Source of the DNA: Pseudomonadota bacterium
GTDB lineage: Bacteria > Desulfobacterota > Desulfarculia > Desulfarculales > Desulfarculaceae
NCBI GenBank assembly: GCA_018902755.1
Contig: JAHIQI010000019.1
Location: 1 to 5,622 of the forward strand
DNA length: 5,622 nucleotides
Direction: 5' to 3'
Below, in pieces: positions 1 to 5,622 of the stretch. The notes beneath the pieces are model-generated. The model worked only from the letters and a program-made list of their open reading frames with translations, did not search any database and was not told the DNA's origin. Each line of letters opens with the position of its first letter. Position 1 is the first letter of the stretch. The translations under genes and the position numbers were made by a program.

Positions 1-150
1 GGCCGCGTCAAAGGTGAAGGCCACCGCCTTTTGAGAAGGCTTGACAAGACCGTGCCGGCCCAGGTCGCCGGATTTGCGGCCCATCATGTGGGCCTCCAGC
101 TTCAACTCCGCCACGGATTTCAGGTATTCGTCGCCTGTCTTGAGCGCCAT
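1..150 (-). CDS. 4-hydroxybutyryl-CoA dehydratase / HpaB-family protein, N-terminal fragment (runs off left edge)
   Basis: Fifty codons are visible from an ATG at 150 to the window edge; the protein begins MALKTGDEYLKSVAELK. The pattern T-x-E-Y-x-x-S, a Met-Gly-x-Lys, then H-x-x-x-x-P-S and V-A-x-T-x-x-x-A matches, from memory, the start of 4-hydroxybutyryl-CoA dehydratase (AbfD) and the related 4-hydroxyphenylacetate 3-hydroxylase (HpaB) family, whose members are about 480-500 residues long. AbfD is an FAD and [4Fe-4S] enzyme converting 4-hydroxybutyryl-CoA to crotonyl-CoA; HpaB is a flavin monooxygenase. The Cys and His cluster ligands that would separate the two lie outside the window. The start is supported by a strong ribosome-binding site (AGGAAGGTGAG) six bases upstream. 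It lies 23 bp after the thiolase and is the last visible gene of the operon. The thiolase and crotonase neighbours favour the CoA-ester dehydratase reading. Family assignment is fairly confident, exact reaction is not. Confidence 0.68.
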   Translation of the reverse strand, partial: MALKTGDEYLKSVAELKLEAHMMGRKSGDLGRHGLVKPSQKAVAFTFDAA

Positions 151-156
151 GGCTCT

Positions 157-167
157 CTCACCTTCCT
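157..167 (-). promoter_or_regulatory. Ribosome-binding site of the dehydratase-family gene
   Basis: On the minus strand the bases read AGGAAGGTGAG, close to the full anti-16S complement AAGGAGGTGA, followed by six bases (AGAGCC) and the ATG at 150. It is the strongest Shine-Dalgarno in the window and fixes the start of the edge-truncated gene. Confidence 0.7.
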
Positions 168-173
168 ATGGCT

Positions 174-1361
174 TTAGATATTGGGGCGCTCAACCACCAA
201 GGCCGTTCCCATGCCCCCGCCGGCGCACAGGGCGGCCAAGCCGCGGCGCAGGCCCCGCTTGGCCATTTCATGAAGCAAGGTGGTGGTGATGCGAGCCCCG
301 GTGCAGCCCACCGGATGGCCCAGAGAGATGCCGCTGCCGTTGACGTTGGTTATCTCCCGGTTCAGGCCCATTTCCTTTTCGCAGGCCAAATACTGGGCGG
401 CAAAGGCCTCGTTGAGCTCGATGAGCTCCATGTCGGCCAGGGCCAGGCCCGCCTTGTCCAGGGCCCGGCGGGTGGCCTCCACCGGTCCTATGCCCATGAC
501 CTCCGGCTCCACCCCGCTGGTGGCGGTGCCCAGGATGCGGGCCATGATCGGCGCGCCCAGATCCTCGGCCATCTCCCGCGACATGAGCAGCATCCCGGCC
601 GCTCCGTCGTTGATACCCGAGGCGTTGCCCGCGGTCACCGTGCCGTCCTTCTTGAAGGCAGGCGGCAGGCCGGCCAGGCTCTCCAGGGTGGTGTCGGGAC
701 GGGGATGCTCGTCAACCTCGAAGAGCACGGTCCGCTTCTTCTGCTTTACCTCCAGGGGCAAGATCTCGTCCGCGAAGCGGCCCTCCCGGATGGCTCGCGC
801 CGCTCGCTGTTGGCTCAGCAGGGCCATTTGGTCCTGCTCCTCGCGGCTTATGGCGTAGCGCTGGGCCAGGTTCTCAGCGGTGATGCCCATGGCCGGGCCC
901 ACCCCCAGCTCGGTCAGCGAGTCCCACATGGAGTCGCGCACCTGGGCGTGTCCCAGGCGCGAGCCCCAGCGCAGCTTGTCGATGGTGTAGGAGGCGTTGC
1001 TCATGCTGTCGGCCCCCCCGGCCATGATCACTTGGGCCTCGCCCGCCTTGATTTGATAATAGCCCAACTGGATGGAGGACATTGACGAGGTGCAGTTGCG
1101 GTGCACGGTGATACCGGGCACGCTCACCGGCAGCCCGGCCTTGACCGCGGCCACTCGGGCCAGGTTGTTTTCCTGGTACGTCTTCTGATAGTTGCAGCCC
1201 CAGATCACGACCTCGATCAAGGCGGGGTCCACCCCCGCCCGGCGCAACACCTCCTGCATCACCGGGATGCTGAGTTCCAGGGCGCTCATGCTACGCAAGG
1301 CCCCGCCGTGACGGCCGATGGCCGTGCGGCAGGCACCGACGATTACCACTTCTTGACTCAT
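174..1361 (-). CDS. Thiolase (acetyl-CoA C-acetyltransferase / 3-ketoacyl-CoA thiolase)
   Basis: A 395-residue protein of normal thiolase length, starting MSQEVVIVGACRTAIGRHGG, the classical thiolase N-terminus. It cleaves a 3-ketoacyl-CoA with CoA (or condenses two acetyl-CoA) in the cytoplasm. All catalytic elements are visible: nucleophilic Cys90 in HRNCTSS, NEAFA at 317-321, His349 in LGHP, and Cys379 in CAGGGMG near the C-terminus. The residues after Cys90 (CTSSM) differ from the more usual C-S-S-G-L/M, and the His motif context is NGSGISLGHPVGCTGAR. The ATG at 1361 was chosen because it begins the family fold and has an AAGGG ribosome-binding site five bases upstream; an in-frame ATG at 1469 would add 36 non-homologous residues inside the upstream gene. 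It lies 47 bp after the crotonase-family gene and 23 bp before the dehydratase. Family is certain; chain-length preference and direction are not readable. Confidence 0.95.
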   Translation of the reverse strand: MSQEVVIVGACRTAIGRHGGALRSMSALELSIPVMQEVLRRAGVDPALIEVVIWGCNYQKTYQENNLARVAAVKAGLPVSVPGITVHRNCTSSMSSIQLGYYQIKAGEAQVIMAGGADSMSNASYTIDKLRWGSRLGHAQVRDSMWDSLTELGVGPAMGITAENLAQRYAISREEQDQMALLSQQRAARAIREGRFADEILPLEVKQKKRTVLFEVDEHPRPDTTLESLAGLPPAFKKDGTVTAGNASGINDGAAGMLLMSREMAEDLGAPIMARILGTATSGVEPEVMGIGPVEATRRALDKAGLALADMELIELNEAFAAQYLACEKEMGLNREITNVNGSGISLGHPVGCTGARITTTLLHEMAKRGLRRGLAALCAGGGMGTALVVERPNI

Positions 1362-1366
1362 GGATG

Positions 1367-1373
1367 CCCTTCT
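1367..1373 (-). promoter_or_regulatory. Ribosome-binding site of the thiolase gene
   Basis: The minus strand reads AGAAGGG followed by five bases (CATCC) and the ATG at 1361. It decides the thiolase start against the longer in-frame option beginning at 1469, which lies inside the preceding gene. Confidence 0.55.
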
Positions 1374-1408
1374 TCTTCCCGCGTCTATGACACGATCGCT
1401 CCCGGGGG

Positions 1409-2173
1409 TCAGCCCTGCTTTTTCACGAAGCGCCCCAGCCGCTCCTTGGTGTCCGGCGAGTCGAAGCATAGGCTTATCAACTCGTTCTCGTACTCATAGG
1501 CCGCGTCCAGGTCGACCCGCTCGGCCATCTTCTTGAGGGCCTTGCTCAGGCGCACCGCGATCTCCGAACGGGCGACAATCTCCCGGGCGCAGCCCATTAC
1601 CACCTCGTTCAGCTCCGCCGCGGGCACCGCCCGGGTGATAAGCCCGATGCGCTCGGCCTCGGCCGCGTCGATGGTGCGGCCGGTGATGACCATCTCCCAG
1701 GCGCGCCGCGGCCCCACCAGGTGCATCAGGCGGGGCAGGCCGCCCAGAATGCCGAAGTCCACCTCCTGTTGGCCGAAGCGGGAGTGCTCGGCGGCGAAAA
1801 CGAAGTCGCAGTTCATGGCCATGATGTTGCCCCCGCCGAAGGCCACCCCGTTCACCGCGGCAATGTAGACTTTTTCTCCGCCGGTCATCACCTTGGCCAA
1901 ACGGCGCAGGTAGCCGCTGTAGTGCCTGAACTCCAGGGGGCTCATGGCCGCCATCTGGGCGATGTCCGCCCCGGAGATAAAGGCCTTGTCGCCCGCGCTG
2001 TCCAGCACCACAACGCGCACCTCTGGTCGTAGGTCCAGGCCCTCCAGGCAGGCTCTTAACTCCTCCATCACCTCCAGGTTCAGGGCGTTGTACTTTTCGG
2101 CCCGCTCCAGGGTGACCCGTACGATTCCCTCCTGGGGCTGCTCTACTCTCAGGTGACGATAATCAATAGGCAA
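1409..2173 (-). CDS. Enoyl-CoA hydratase/isomerase (crotonase) family protein, atypical active site
   Basis: A 254-residue protein of typical crotonase length. The fold signatures are present: RAEKYNALN at 24-32, the first oxyanion-hole strand AFISGADI at 65-72, the second oxyanion segment GVAFGGG at 109-115, FGQQEVDFGILGG at 133-145, and the C-terminal helix ending DTKERLGRFVKKQG. In rat mitochondrial enoyl-CoA hydratase, Glu144 and Glu164 activate water. Here the Glu164 position is kept (Glu137), but the Glu144 position is Ile117 (GGGNI). The protein may therefore be a hydratase variant, a double-bond isomerase or another crotonase-superfamily enzyme rather than a classical hydratase. The start is TTG at 2173, backed by GAGGG seven bases upstream; the next in-frame Met lies past the first family motif. 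It is 31 bp after livF and 47 bp before the thiolase, which suits a cytoplasmic CoA-ester pathway. Superfamily is sure; reaction is open. Confidence 0.92.
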   Translation of the reverse strand: MPIDYRHLRVEQPQEGIVRVTLERAEKYNALNLEVMEELRACLEGLDLRPEVRVVVLDSAGDKAFISGADIAQMAAMSPLEFRHYSGYLRRLAKVMTGGEKVYIAAVNGVAFGGGNIMAMNCDFVFAAEHSRFGQQEVDFGILGGLPRLMHLVGPRRAWEMVITGRTIDAAEAERIGLITRAVPAAELNEVVMGCAREIVARSEIAVRLSKALKKMAERVDLDAAYEYENELISLCFDSPDTKERLGRFVKKQG

Positions 2174-2180
2174 CGGCGTT

Positions 2181-2185
2181 CCCTC
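2181..2185 (-). promoter_or_regulatory. Ribosome-binding site deciding the TTG start of the crotonase-family gene
   Basis: The minus strand reads GAGGG followed by seven bases (AACGCCG) and TTG at 2173. No ATG or GTG near the family N-terminus competes, so this site supports the rare TTG start. Confidence 0.6.
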
Positions 2186-2204
2186 GTTTTGGGGCTCTCG
2201 GGGC

Positions 2205-2909
2205 TCATACCCCCAGGTACTTTTCCTTGGCCTGCTCGTCGGCGTCCAACTCCTCGGCCGTGCCTTGCAGCACCACCCGACCCTGGTCGATGACGTAGCC
2301 GTAGTCGATCAGGTCCAGCACGAAGCGCAGGTTTTGCTCGGCCAAAAGGATGGTGGTGCTTTTGCGCACCTCCTGGATCAGCCGCTTAATCTCGCGCACG
2401 ATCAGGGGGGCCAGGCCCTCGGTTGGCTCGTCCAACAGCAGCACCGCGGGGTTTATCATCAGGGTGCGGGCGATGGTGACCATCTGCTGCTCGCCCCCGC
2501 TAAGGTCCATCCCCCGATTGTGGCGCAGTTGGGCCAGCTTGGGGAACAGGTCGAAAATCTTTTCCACCGTCCAGCCGCCCTCGCGCTGGGGGTTGACATT
2601 CTGCATGATCTCCAGGTTATCCAGCACGCTCAGGTCCGAGAAGACCCGGCGATCCTCGGGCACGAAGCCTACCCCCATCTTGGCGATGCGGTGGCTGGGC
2701 ATGCCGCAGATGTCCTTGCCCCTAAAGCTGACGCTGCCCCCGCGGGGCTGCACAATGCCAATGATGCTTTTGAGGGTGGTGGACTTGCCCGCCCCGTTGC
2801 GCCCAATGAGGCCCACCACCTGTCCCTGCGCCACGTCCAGGGACACCCCGAAGAGAATGTGGCTTTTGCCGTAATAGGAGTTGACTTCGCGCAGCTCGAG
2901 CTCGTTCAT
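2205..2909 (-). CDS. livF: Branched-chain amino acid type ABC transporter ATP-binding protein LivF
   Basis: A 234-residue nucleotide-binding subunit that powers the HAAT-family importer at the inner face of the membrane. Motifs in order: Walker A GRNGAGKS at 36-43; a LivF-style Q-loop region GFVPEDRRVF at 81-90; the ABC signature LSGGEQQ at 136-142; Walker B VLLLDEP at 156-162; and AEQN at 190-193, where LivF proteins characteristically carry Gln in place of the usual switch His. It ends with KEKYLGV, a common LivF ending. The ATG at 2909 overlaps the livG stop (ATGA, four bases), implying translational coupling, and GGGAG lies seven bases upstream. A longer in-frame reading reaching 3197 would run through livG in the wrong frame and is rejected. 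Length and motifs are normal. The transported substrate cannot be read from this subunit; liv-type systems carry branched-chain amino acids but also amides, urea and aromatic or aliphatic acids. Confidence 0.96.
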   Translation of the reverse strand: MNELELREVNSYYGKSHILFGVSLDVAQGQVVGLIGRNGAGKSTTLKSIIGIVQPRGGSVSFRGKDICGMPSHRIAKMGVGFVPEDRRVFSDLSVLDNLEIMQNVNPQREGGWTVEKIFDLFPKLAQLRHNRGMDLSGGEQQMVTIARTLMINPAVLLLDEPTEGLAPLIVREIKRLIQEVRKSTTILLAEQNLRFVLDLIDYGYVIDQGRVVLQGTAEELDADEQAKEKYLGV

Positions 2910-3655
2910 GCCTCTTCTCCCAGATAGGCTTCCTTCACCTTGGGGTCGCGGCGGATTTCCTCTACCGAGCCGTCGGCGATGAGCCTGCCGCTCTGCAACA
3001 CCAGCACCCGGGTGGAGATGCTGAAGACCATGTCCAGGTCGTGCTCGGTGAACACGATGGTCACCCCGGTCTTGTTCCAGATGTCCTTGATCAGCTCGAT
3101 GGCCTGGCGGGTCTCCTCCGGCCCCATACCCGCGGTGGGCTCGTCCAACAGAAGCAGCTCGGGATGGTTGGTCAGGGCCATGCCCATCTCCAGGCACTTC
3201 TGGTCGCCGTGGGACAGGGTGGCCGCCACCAGGTCGGCCTCGGGGGTCAGGTGCACCAGGTTGAGGATGCGCCGCACCTCCTGGTCCACCTCGGGCATTT
3301 TGTTCACGTTCTTGAACAGACGCAGGGTCTGCTTCTGGTGGGCCAGGACGCCTATGCGCACATTTGCGGCCACGGTGAGGTCTGGGAACAGGTTCACCAC
3401 CTGGAAGGAACGGCCGATTCCTTTGTTGATGATCGCCGACCGGGTGAGCCCGTCGATGCGTTCGCCCTTGAAGAACACCTGACCCTGGGTTGGCTTGTAC
3501 TTGCCGGTTATCACGTTGAAGAAGGTGGTCTTGCCGGCCCCGTTGGGCCCTATCACCGCCACCAGCTCGTGCGGCGCCACCGCGCAGTCCACCTCGTGCA
3601 AAGCGTTCATCTTGCCGAAGCTCATGGTCACGTTTTGTATCTGCAATATATCCAT
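2906..3655 (-). CDS. livG: Branched-chain amino acid type ABC transporter ATP-binding protein LivG
   Basis: A 249-residue ATPase that pairs with LivF to drive the LivH/LivM permease. Visible motifs: Walker A GPNGAGKT at 36-43; Q-loop Gln85 in GRSFQ; an ABC signature LSHGDQK at 147-153; Walker B LLLLDEP at 167-173 with Asp171 and Glu172; and switch His205 in TEHD. The stretch between the Q-loop and signature (GVLAHQKQT, roughly 102-110) fits the longer insert typical of LivG, and the protein ends KEAYLGEEA. The ATG at 3655 begins MDILQIQNVTMSFG and has a GGAAAGG sequence about eight bases upstream; an in-frame Met at 3790 would extend into the permease gene in another frame and adds only low-complexity residues. 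It follows the permease by 29 bp and overlaps livF by four bases. The signature departs from LSGGQ, but His and Asp variants at these positions occur in this family. Confidence 0.96.
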   Translation of the reverse strand: MDILQIQNVTMSFGKMNALHEVDCAVAPHELVAVIGPNGAGKTTFFNVITGKYKPTQGQVFFKGERIDGLTRSAIINKGIGRSFQVVNLFPDLTVAANVRIGVLAHQKQTLRLFKNVNKMPEVDQEVRRILNLVHLTPEADLVAATLSHGDQKCLEMGMALTNHPELLLLDEPTAGMGPEETRQAIELIKDIWNKTGVTIVFTEHDLDMVFSISTRVLVLQSGRLIADGSVEEIRRDPKVKEAYLGEEA

Positions 3656-3684
3656 CCGCGAGACCTTTCCCTTGTTGCCGCGCC

Positions 3685-5541
3685 CTAGGACGCCTTCAGG
3701 GACAAAATGAACTTCTTGGCGTAGCCGGTGATGCCCATGGGGAAGACCATCACCACCAGGATGAGGATGGAGCCCATGACCAGCTGCCAATATTCAGTGA
3801 TGGACACGATGTAGCTGTGCAACACGTAGTAGAACAGGGTGCCCACCCCCGGTCCGATCAAGGTGCTGATACCCCCAATCAGACTCATGAAGATGGGTTC
3901 TCCCGATTTGGACCAGTGCGAGGCCAAGGCGTCGATGGTGCCAGCCAAGGGAGCGAAAAGCGCTCCCGCCACCCCCGTGAATACCCCCGCGATGACGAAG
4001 GCGATGAACTTGTACTTCTTTACAGGCAGTCCCTGGAACTCGGTGCGGATGGGATTTTCCCGGATGGCCAAGAGCACCTGCCCAAAAGGTGAGTTCATGA
4101 TTACGCGCAAAATGAAGTAACACAGGGCCACCACCACCAAAATAAAGTAGTAGTTGGCCACGGGGGACAGTATCTCCACCTCGGTGAAACCGAACTTGAG
4201 CACCGGGCTGGGGATGCCCGAAAGCCCGTCCGCCCCGCCGGTGAGCGAGTTCCACTTGTAGATGATGCTGTAGAAGAGCATGGCGAAGGCCATGGTAAGC
4301 ATCCCGAAGTATATCTCGCTGCGGTGGATGCTCATGAGGCCTATGATCACGGTGACTCCGGTGGAGACCAGCAGGCTTACCGCGAAGGCCAGCCACCAGT
4401 TGCCGGTGACGTGGATGAGCATCAGCGAGATGGAGTAGGCCCCGGCCCCGAAGATGGAAGCCTGGCCGAAGGAGAGCATGCCCGTAAAGCCGAAGAGCAC
4501 GTTGAAGCTGATGGCGAACAGGGCGAAGACCATTACTTCGGCCATCAGGTAGGTCCAATATTTGGGCAGGGCTAGGGGCACCAGGGCCAGCAAGACCACC
4601 GCTGCCAGGGAACTGAAAAGGGACAATTGGGTGGCGGAAAGCTTTCTGAAGACGTTGGCCAAATTGCTCAGGTATGGCACGATGGGCACGTGCATCTGCT
4701 CGATCTCGCGCCCGAACATACCCCGGGGGTAGAGGGTGAGGAACACCACCAGCAGCAGGAAGATCAGGCTCATGGACAGTTCGGGCAACAGCACGTTGCC
4801 CAACACGTTCATTTCGCCCACGATCAGCGAAGCCAACAAGGTCCCCCGGAAGCTGCCCACTCCGCCGATAACCACGATGGCGAAGCTGTAGATCAAAAAC
4901 TCGGCGTCCACCCCGGCGGCGATGGAGAGTTTGAGCGAGCCCATAACCCCGGCCAGCCCGGCCAGCAGGGCCCCCAGGCCGAAGGCCAGGGTGCCCCGGC
5001 GGGCTACGTTGAAGCCCAAAGCGTTGGAGATCTCGCGGTCCAGGGAGATGGCGGTCAGGATTTTGCCAAAGGTGGTTTTCTGGAACAGAAACCACAGGCC
5101 CCCGGCGGTGAGCCCCCCGACCAAGATTATGAACACCGAGGTCAGGGGGATGATCTCCCCGAAGAGGCTGAAGCTGCCGGTGAGCAGGGGCGGAGTCACC
5201 ACGGTCTTGACGTCGGCGCCCCAGATGATCTTGATGATGTCGTAGATGACCAGGATCAGGCCAAAGGTGAGCAGGATGGTGTAGACGTGGTGTCTTTTGT
5301 AAAGGGGACGTAGAAAGATCAATTCGATAAACATACCGAACAGGCCCACGGTCAGCGGGGCTATCAACAGGGCCAGCCAAAAATCGCCCAACATCTGGGT
5401 TACCGAGTAGGTTACGTAGGCCCCCAGGATGAACAGGGCCCCGTGGGCGAAATTGAGCACTCCCAGGAATCCCAAGATGATATTCAAGCCCGCCGACAAA
5501 ACGAAAAGCATCATCGCGAAGGGCAAGCCATTGATGACGTA
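3685..5541 (-). CDS. livHM: Fused LivH-LivM permease of a branched-chain amino acid type ABC transporter, 5' end missing
   Basis: A single open frame joins the two membrane subunits of a HAAT importer. Numbering from a TTG at 5526 (613 residues), the LivH half spans about 1-273, with the hallmark GVLNFAHGALFILGAY (22-37), FLRPLY (71-76), the loop GFNVARRGTLAFGLGALLAG (171-190) that contacts an ATPase, and GGVGSFRGTL (221-230). A short linker (about 274-300) leads to the LivM half, with FNVLFGFTGMLSFGQASIFG (341-360), RSEIYFGMLTMAF (402-414), the ATPase-contacting loop LLAIRENPIRTEFQG (485-499) and GGISTLIGPGVGTLFYYVLH (551-570). Many hydrophobic helices run throughout. Such fusions occur in other bacteria. 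The true start is absent: in-frame native-looking codons (Y-V-I-N-G) continue upstream to about 5541, then the sequence becomes an inverted copy of the gene's own codons and reaches a TAG at 5575-5577 with no usable start. The TTG at 5526 lies inside the expected first helix and is probably not the real start. The gene is 29 bp upstream of livG. Confidence 0.93.
   Translation of the reverse strand, partial: YVINGLPFAMMLFVLSAGLNIILGFLGVLNFAHGALFILGAYVTYSVTQMLGDFWLALLIAPLTVGLFGMFIELIFLRPLYKRHHVYTILLTFGLILVIYDIIKIIWGADVKTVVTPPLLTGSFSLFGEIIPLTSVFIILVGGLTAGGLWFLFQKTTFGKILTAISLDREISNALGFNVARRGTLAFGLGALLAGLAGVMGSLKLSIAAGVDAEFLIYSFAIVVIGGVGSFRGTLLASLIVGEMNVLGNVLLPELSMSLIFLLLVVFLTLYPRGMFGREIEQMHVPIVPYLSNLANVFRKLSATQLSLFSSLAAVVLLALVPLALPKYWTYLMAEVMVFALFAISFNVLFGFTGMLSFGQASIFGAGAYSISLMLIHVTGNWWLAFAVSLLVSTGVTVIIGLMSIHRSEIYFGMLTMAFAMLFYSIIYKWNSLTGGADGLSGIPSPVLKFGFTEVEILSPVANYYFILVVVALCYFILRVIMNSPFGQVLLAIRENPIRTEFQGLPVKKYKFIAFVIAGVFTGVAGALFAPLAGTIDALASHWSKSGEPIFMSLIGGISTLIGPGVGTLFYYVLHSYIVSITEYWQLVMGSILILVVMVFPMGITGYAKKFILSLKAS
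5266..5350 (+). repeat. Inverted repeat, left arm (inside livH)
   Basis: This segment of the livH coding region (residues about 59-87) pairs with 5538-5622 as its reverse complement. Positions i and j satisfy i + j = 10888. Between 5274 and 5346 the match is perfect over 73 bases; mismatches occur at 5273 and 5347. This arm reads as good LivH protein (GLFGMFIELIFLRPLYKRHH), so it is the original copy. Confidence 0.97.
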
Positions 5542-5622
5542 GGCCTGTTCGGTATGTTTATCGAATTGATCTTTCTACGTCCCCTTTACAAAAGACACCA
5601 CGTCTACACCATCCCGCTCACC
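5538..5622 (-). repeat. Inverted repeat, right arm (fold-back copy at the window end)
   Basis: Base-by-base comparison shows 83 of 85 positions are the reverse complement of 5266-5350, with a perfect 73-base core at 5542-5614. The copy runs to the last base of the window and may continue beyond it. The arms are separated by 187 bp (5351-5537). The two differences are at 5541 (at the junction; Val60 GTG versus GTA) and 5615 (would change Leu85 CTG to Pro CCG). The codons to its left on the plus strand do not resemble LivH, so this is a displaced fragment, not the start of a second permease gene. A chimeric join at a contig end is the likeliest source. Confidence 0.95.

Noticed and set aside
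168..1085. A 305-codon open frame on the plus strand opposite the thiolase gene
   Set aside because: It is antisense to a clear thiolase, its translation has no recognisable family motifs and is rich in Gly, His, Ala and Gln, as expected from reading GC-rich codons backwards. GC-rich genes often leave such open shadows.
1362..1408. Possible terminator or small gene between the crotonase-family gene and the thiolase
   Set aside because: The 47-bp gap contains only short GC-rich palindromes (CCCGGG, CGATCG) without a stable stem plus U-tract, and a ribosome-binding site for the thiolase. It looks like an ordinary intra-operon spacer.
3794..5380. A 528-codon open frame on the minus strand overlapping the permease gene
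   Set aside because: It is the wrong reading frame of livHM. The translation is Arg/Pro/His/Gly-rich with no membrane helices, whereas the other frame gives a complete permease with all family motifs.
5538..5622. Start of a second, divergent livH-like gene on the plus strand
   Set aside because: The plus strand does read a LivH fragment (GLFGMFIELIFLRPLY), but the DNA is virtually identical to the inverse of 5266-5350, including silent positions, and the codons before it (G-Q-A-I-D-D) do not match LivH. It is a copied fragment.
5266..5622. Phase-variable invertible element or terminator hairpin formed by the inverted repeats
   Set aside because: The arms are long (85 bp), one lies in coding sequence, there is no recombinase gene or U-tract, and inversion would destroy livH. 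The copy ending exactly at the window edge fits a chimeric join better.

Overview
The window is a tightly packed, GC-rich bacterial operon in which every gene lies on the minus strand, so transcription runs from right to left. Read in that direction it encodes a fused LivH-LivM permease (5' end damaged), the LivG and LivF ATPases of the same branched-chain amino acid type (HAAT) ABC importer, an enoyl-CoA hydratase/isomerase family protein, a thiolase (acetyl-CoA C-acyltransferase), and the first 50 codons of a 4-hydroxybutyryl-CoA dehydratase / HpaB-family flavoprotein that runs off the left edge. Gaps between genes are 29, -4 (ATGA overlap), 31, 47 and 23 bp, with readable Shine-Dalgarno sequences and no convincing terminator, which supports a single transcript. 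No gap exceeds 50 bp, and I see no RNA gene, CRISPR array or insertion sequence.

The coupling of a liv-type importer to CoA-thioester enzymes suggests uptake and beta-oxidation-like breakdown of a small carboxylic or amino acid. One consistent reading is a 4-hydroxybutyrate/crotonate route: 4-hydroxybutyryl-CoA to crotonyl-CoA (dehydratase), hydration (crotonase), then thiolysis to acetyl-CoA. The 3-hydroxyacyl-CoA dehydrogenase and the periplasmic substrate-binding protein are not in the window. The substrate is therefore inference. Gene content and protein style fit an anaerobic, organic-acid-degrading proteobacterium or Desulfobacterota-like organism, but the window has no taxonomic marker, so this is tentative.

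The most unusual thing is at the right edge. The last 85 bases (5538-5622) are a near-perfect reverse complement (83/85, with a 73-base perfect core) of 5266-5350, which is the livH coding sequence itself. This fold-back replaces the true start of livH. A chimeric read or assembly join at a contig end is the most likely explanation, although a real inverted duplication cannot be excluded from the sequence alone. Apart from that, the window looks like an ordinary catabolic/transport operon. A second point of interest is the crotonase-family protein, which lacks one of the two classical catalytic glutamates, so its exact reaction is open.
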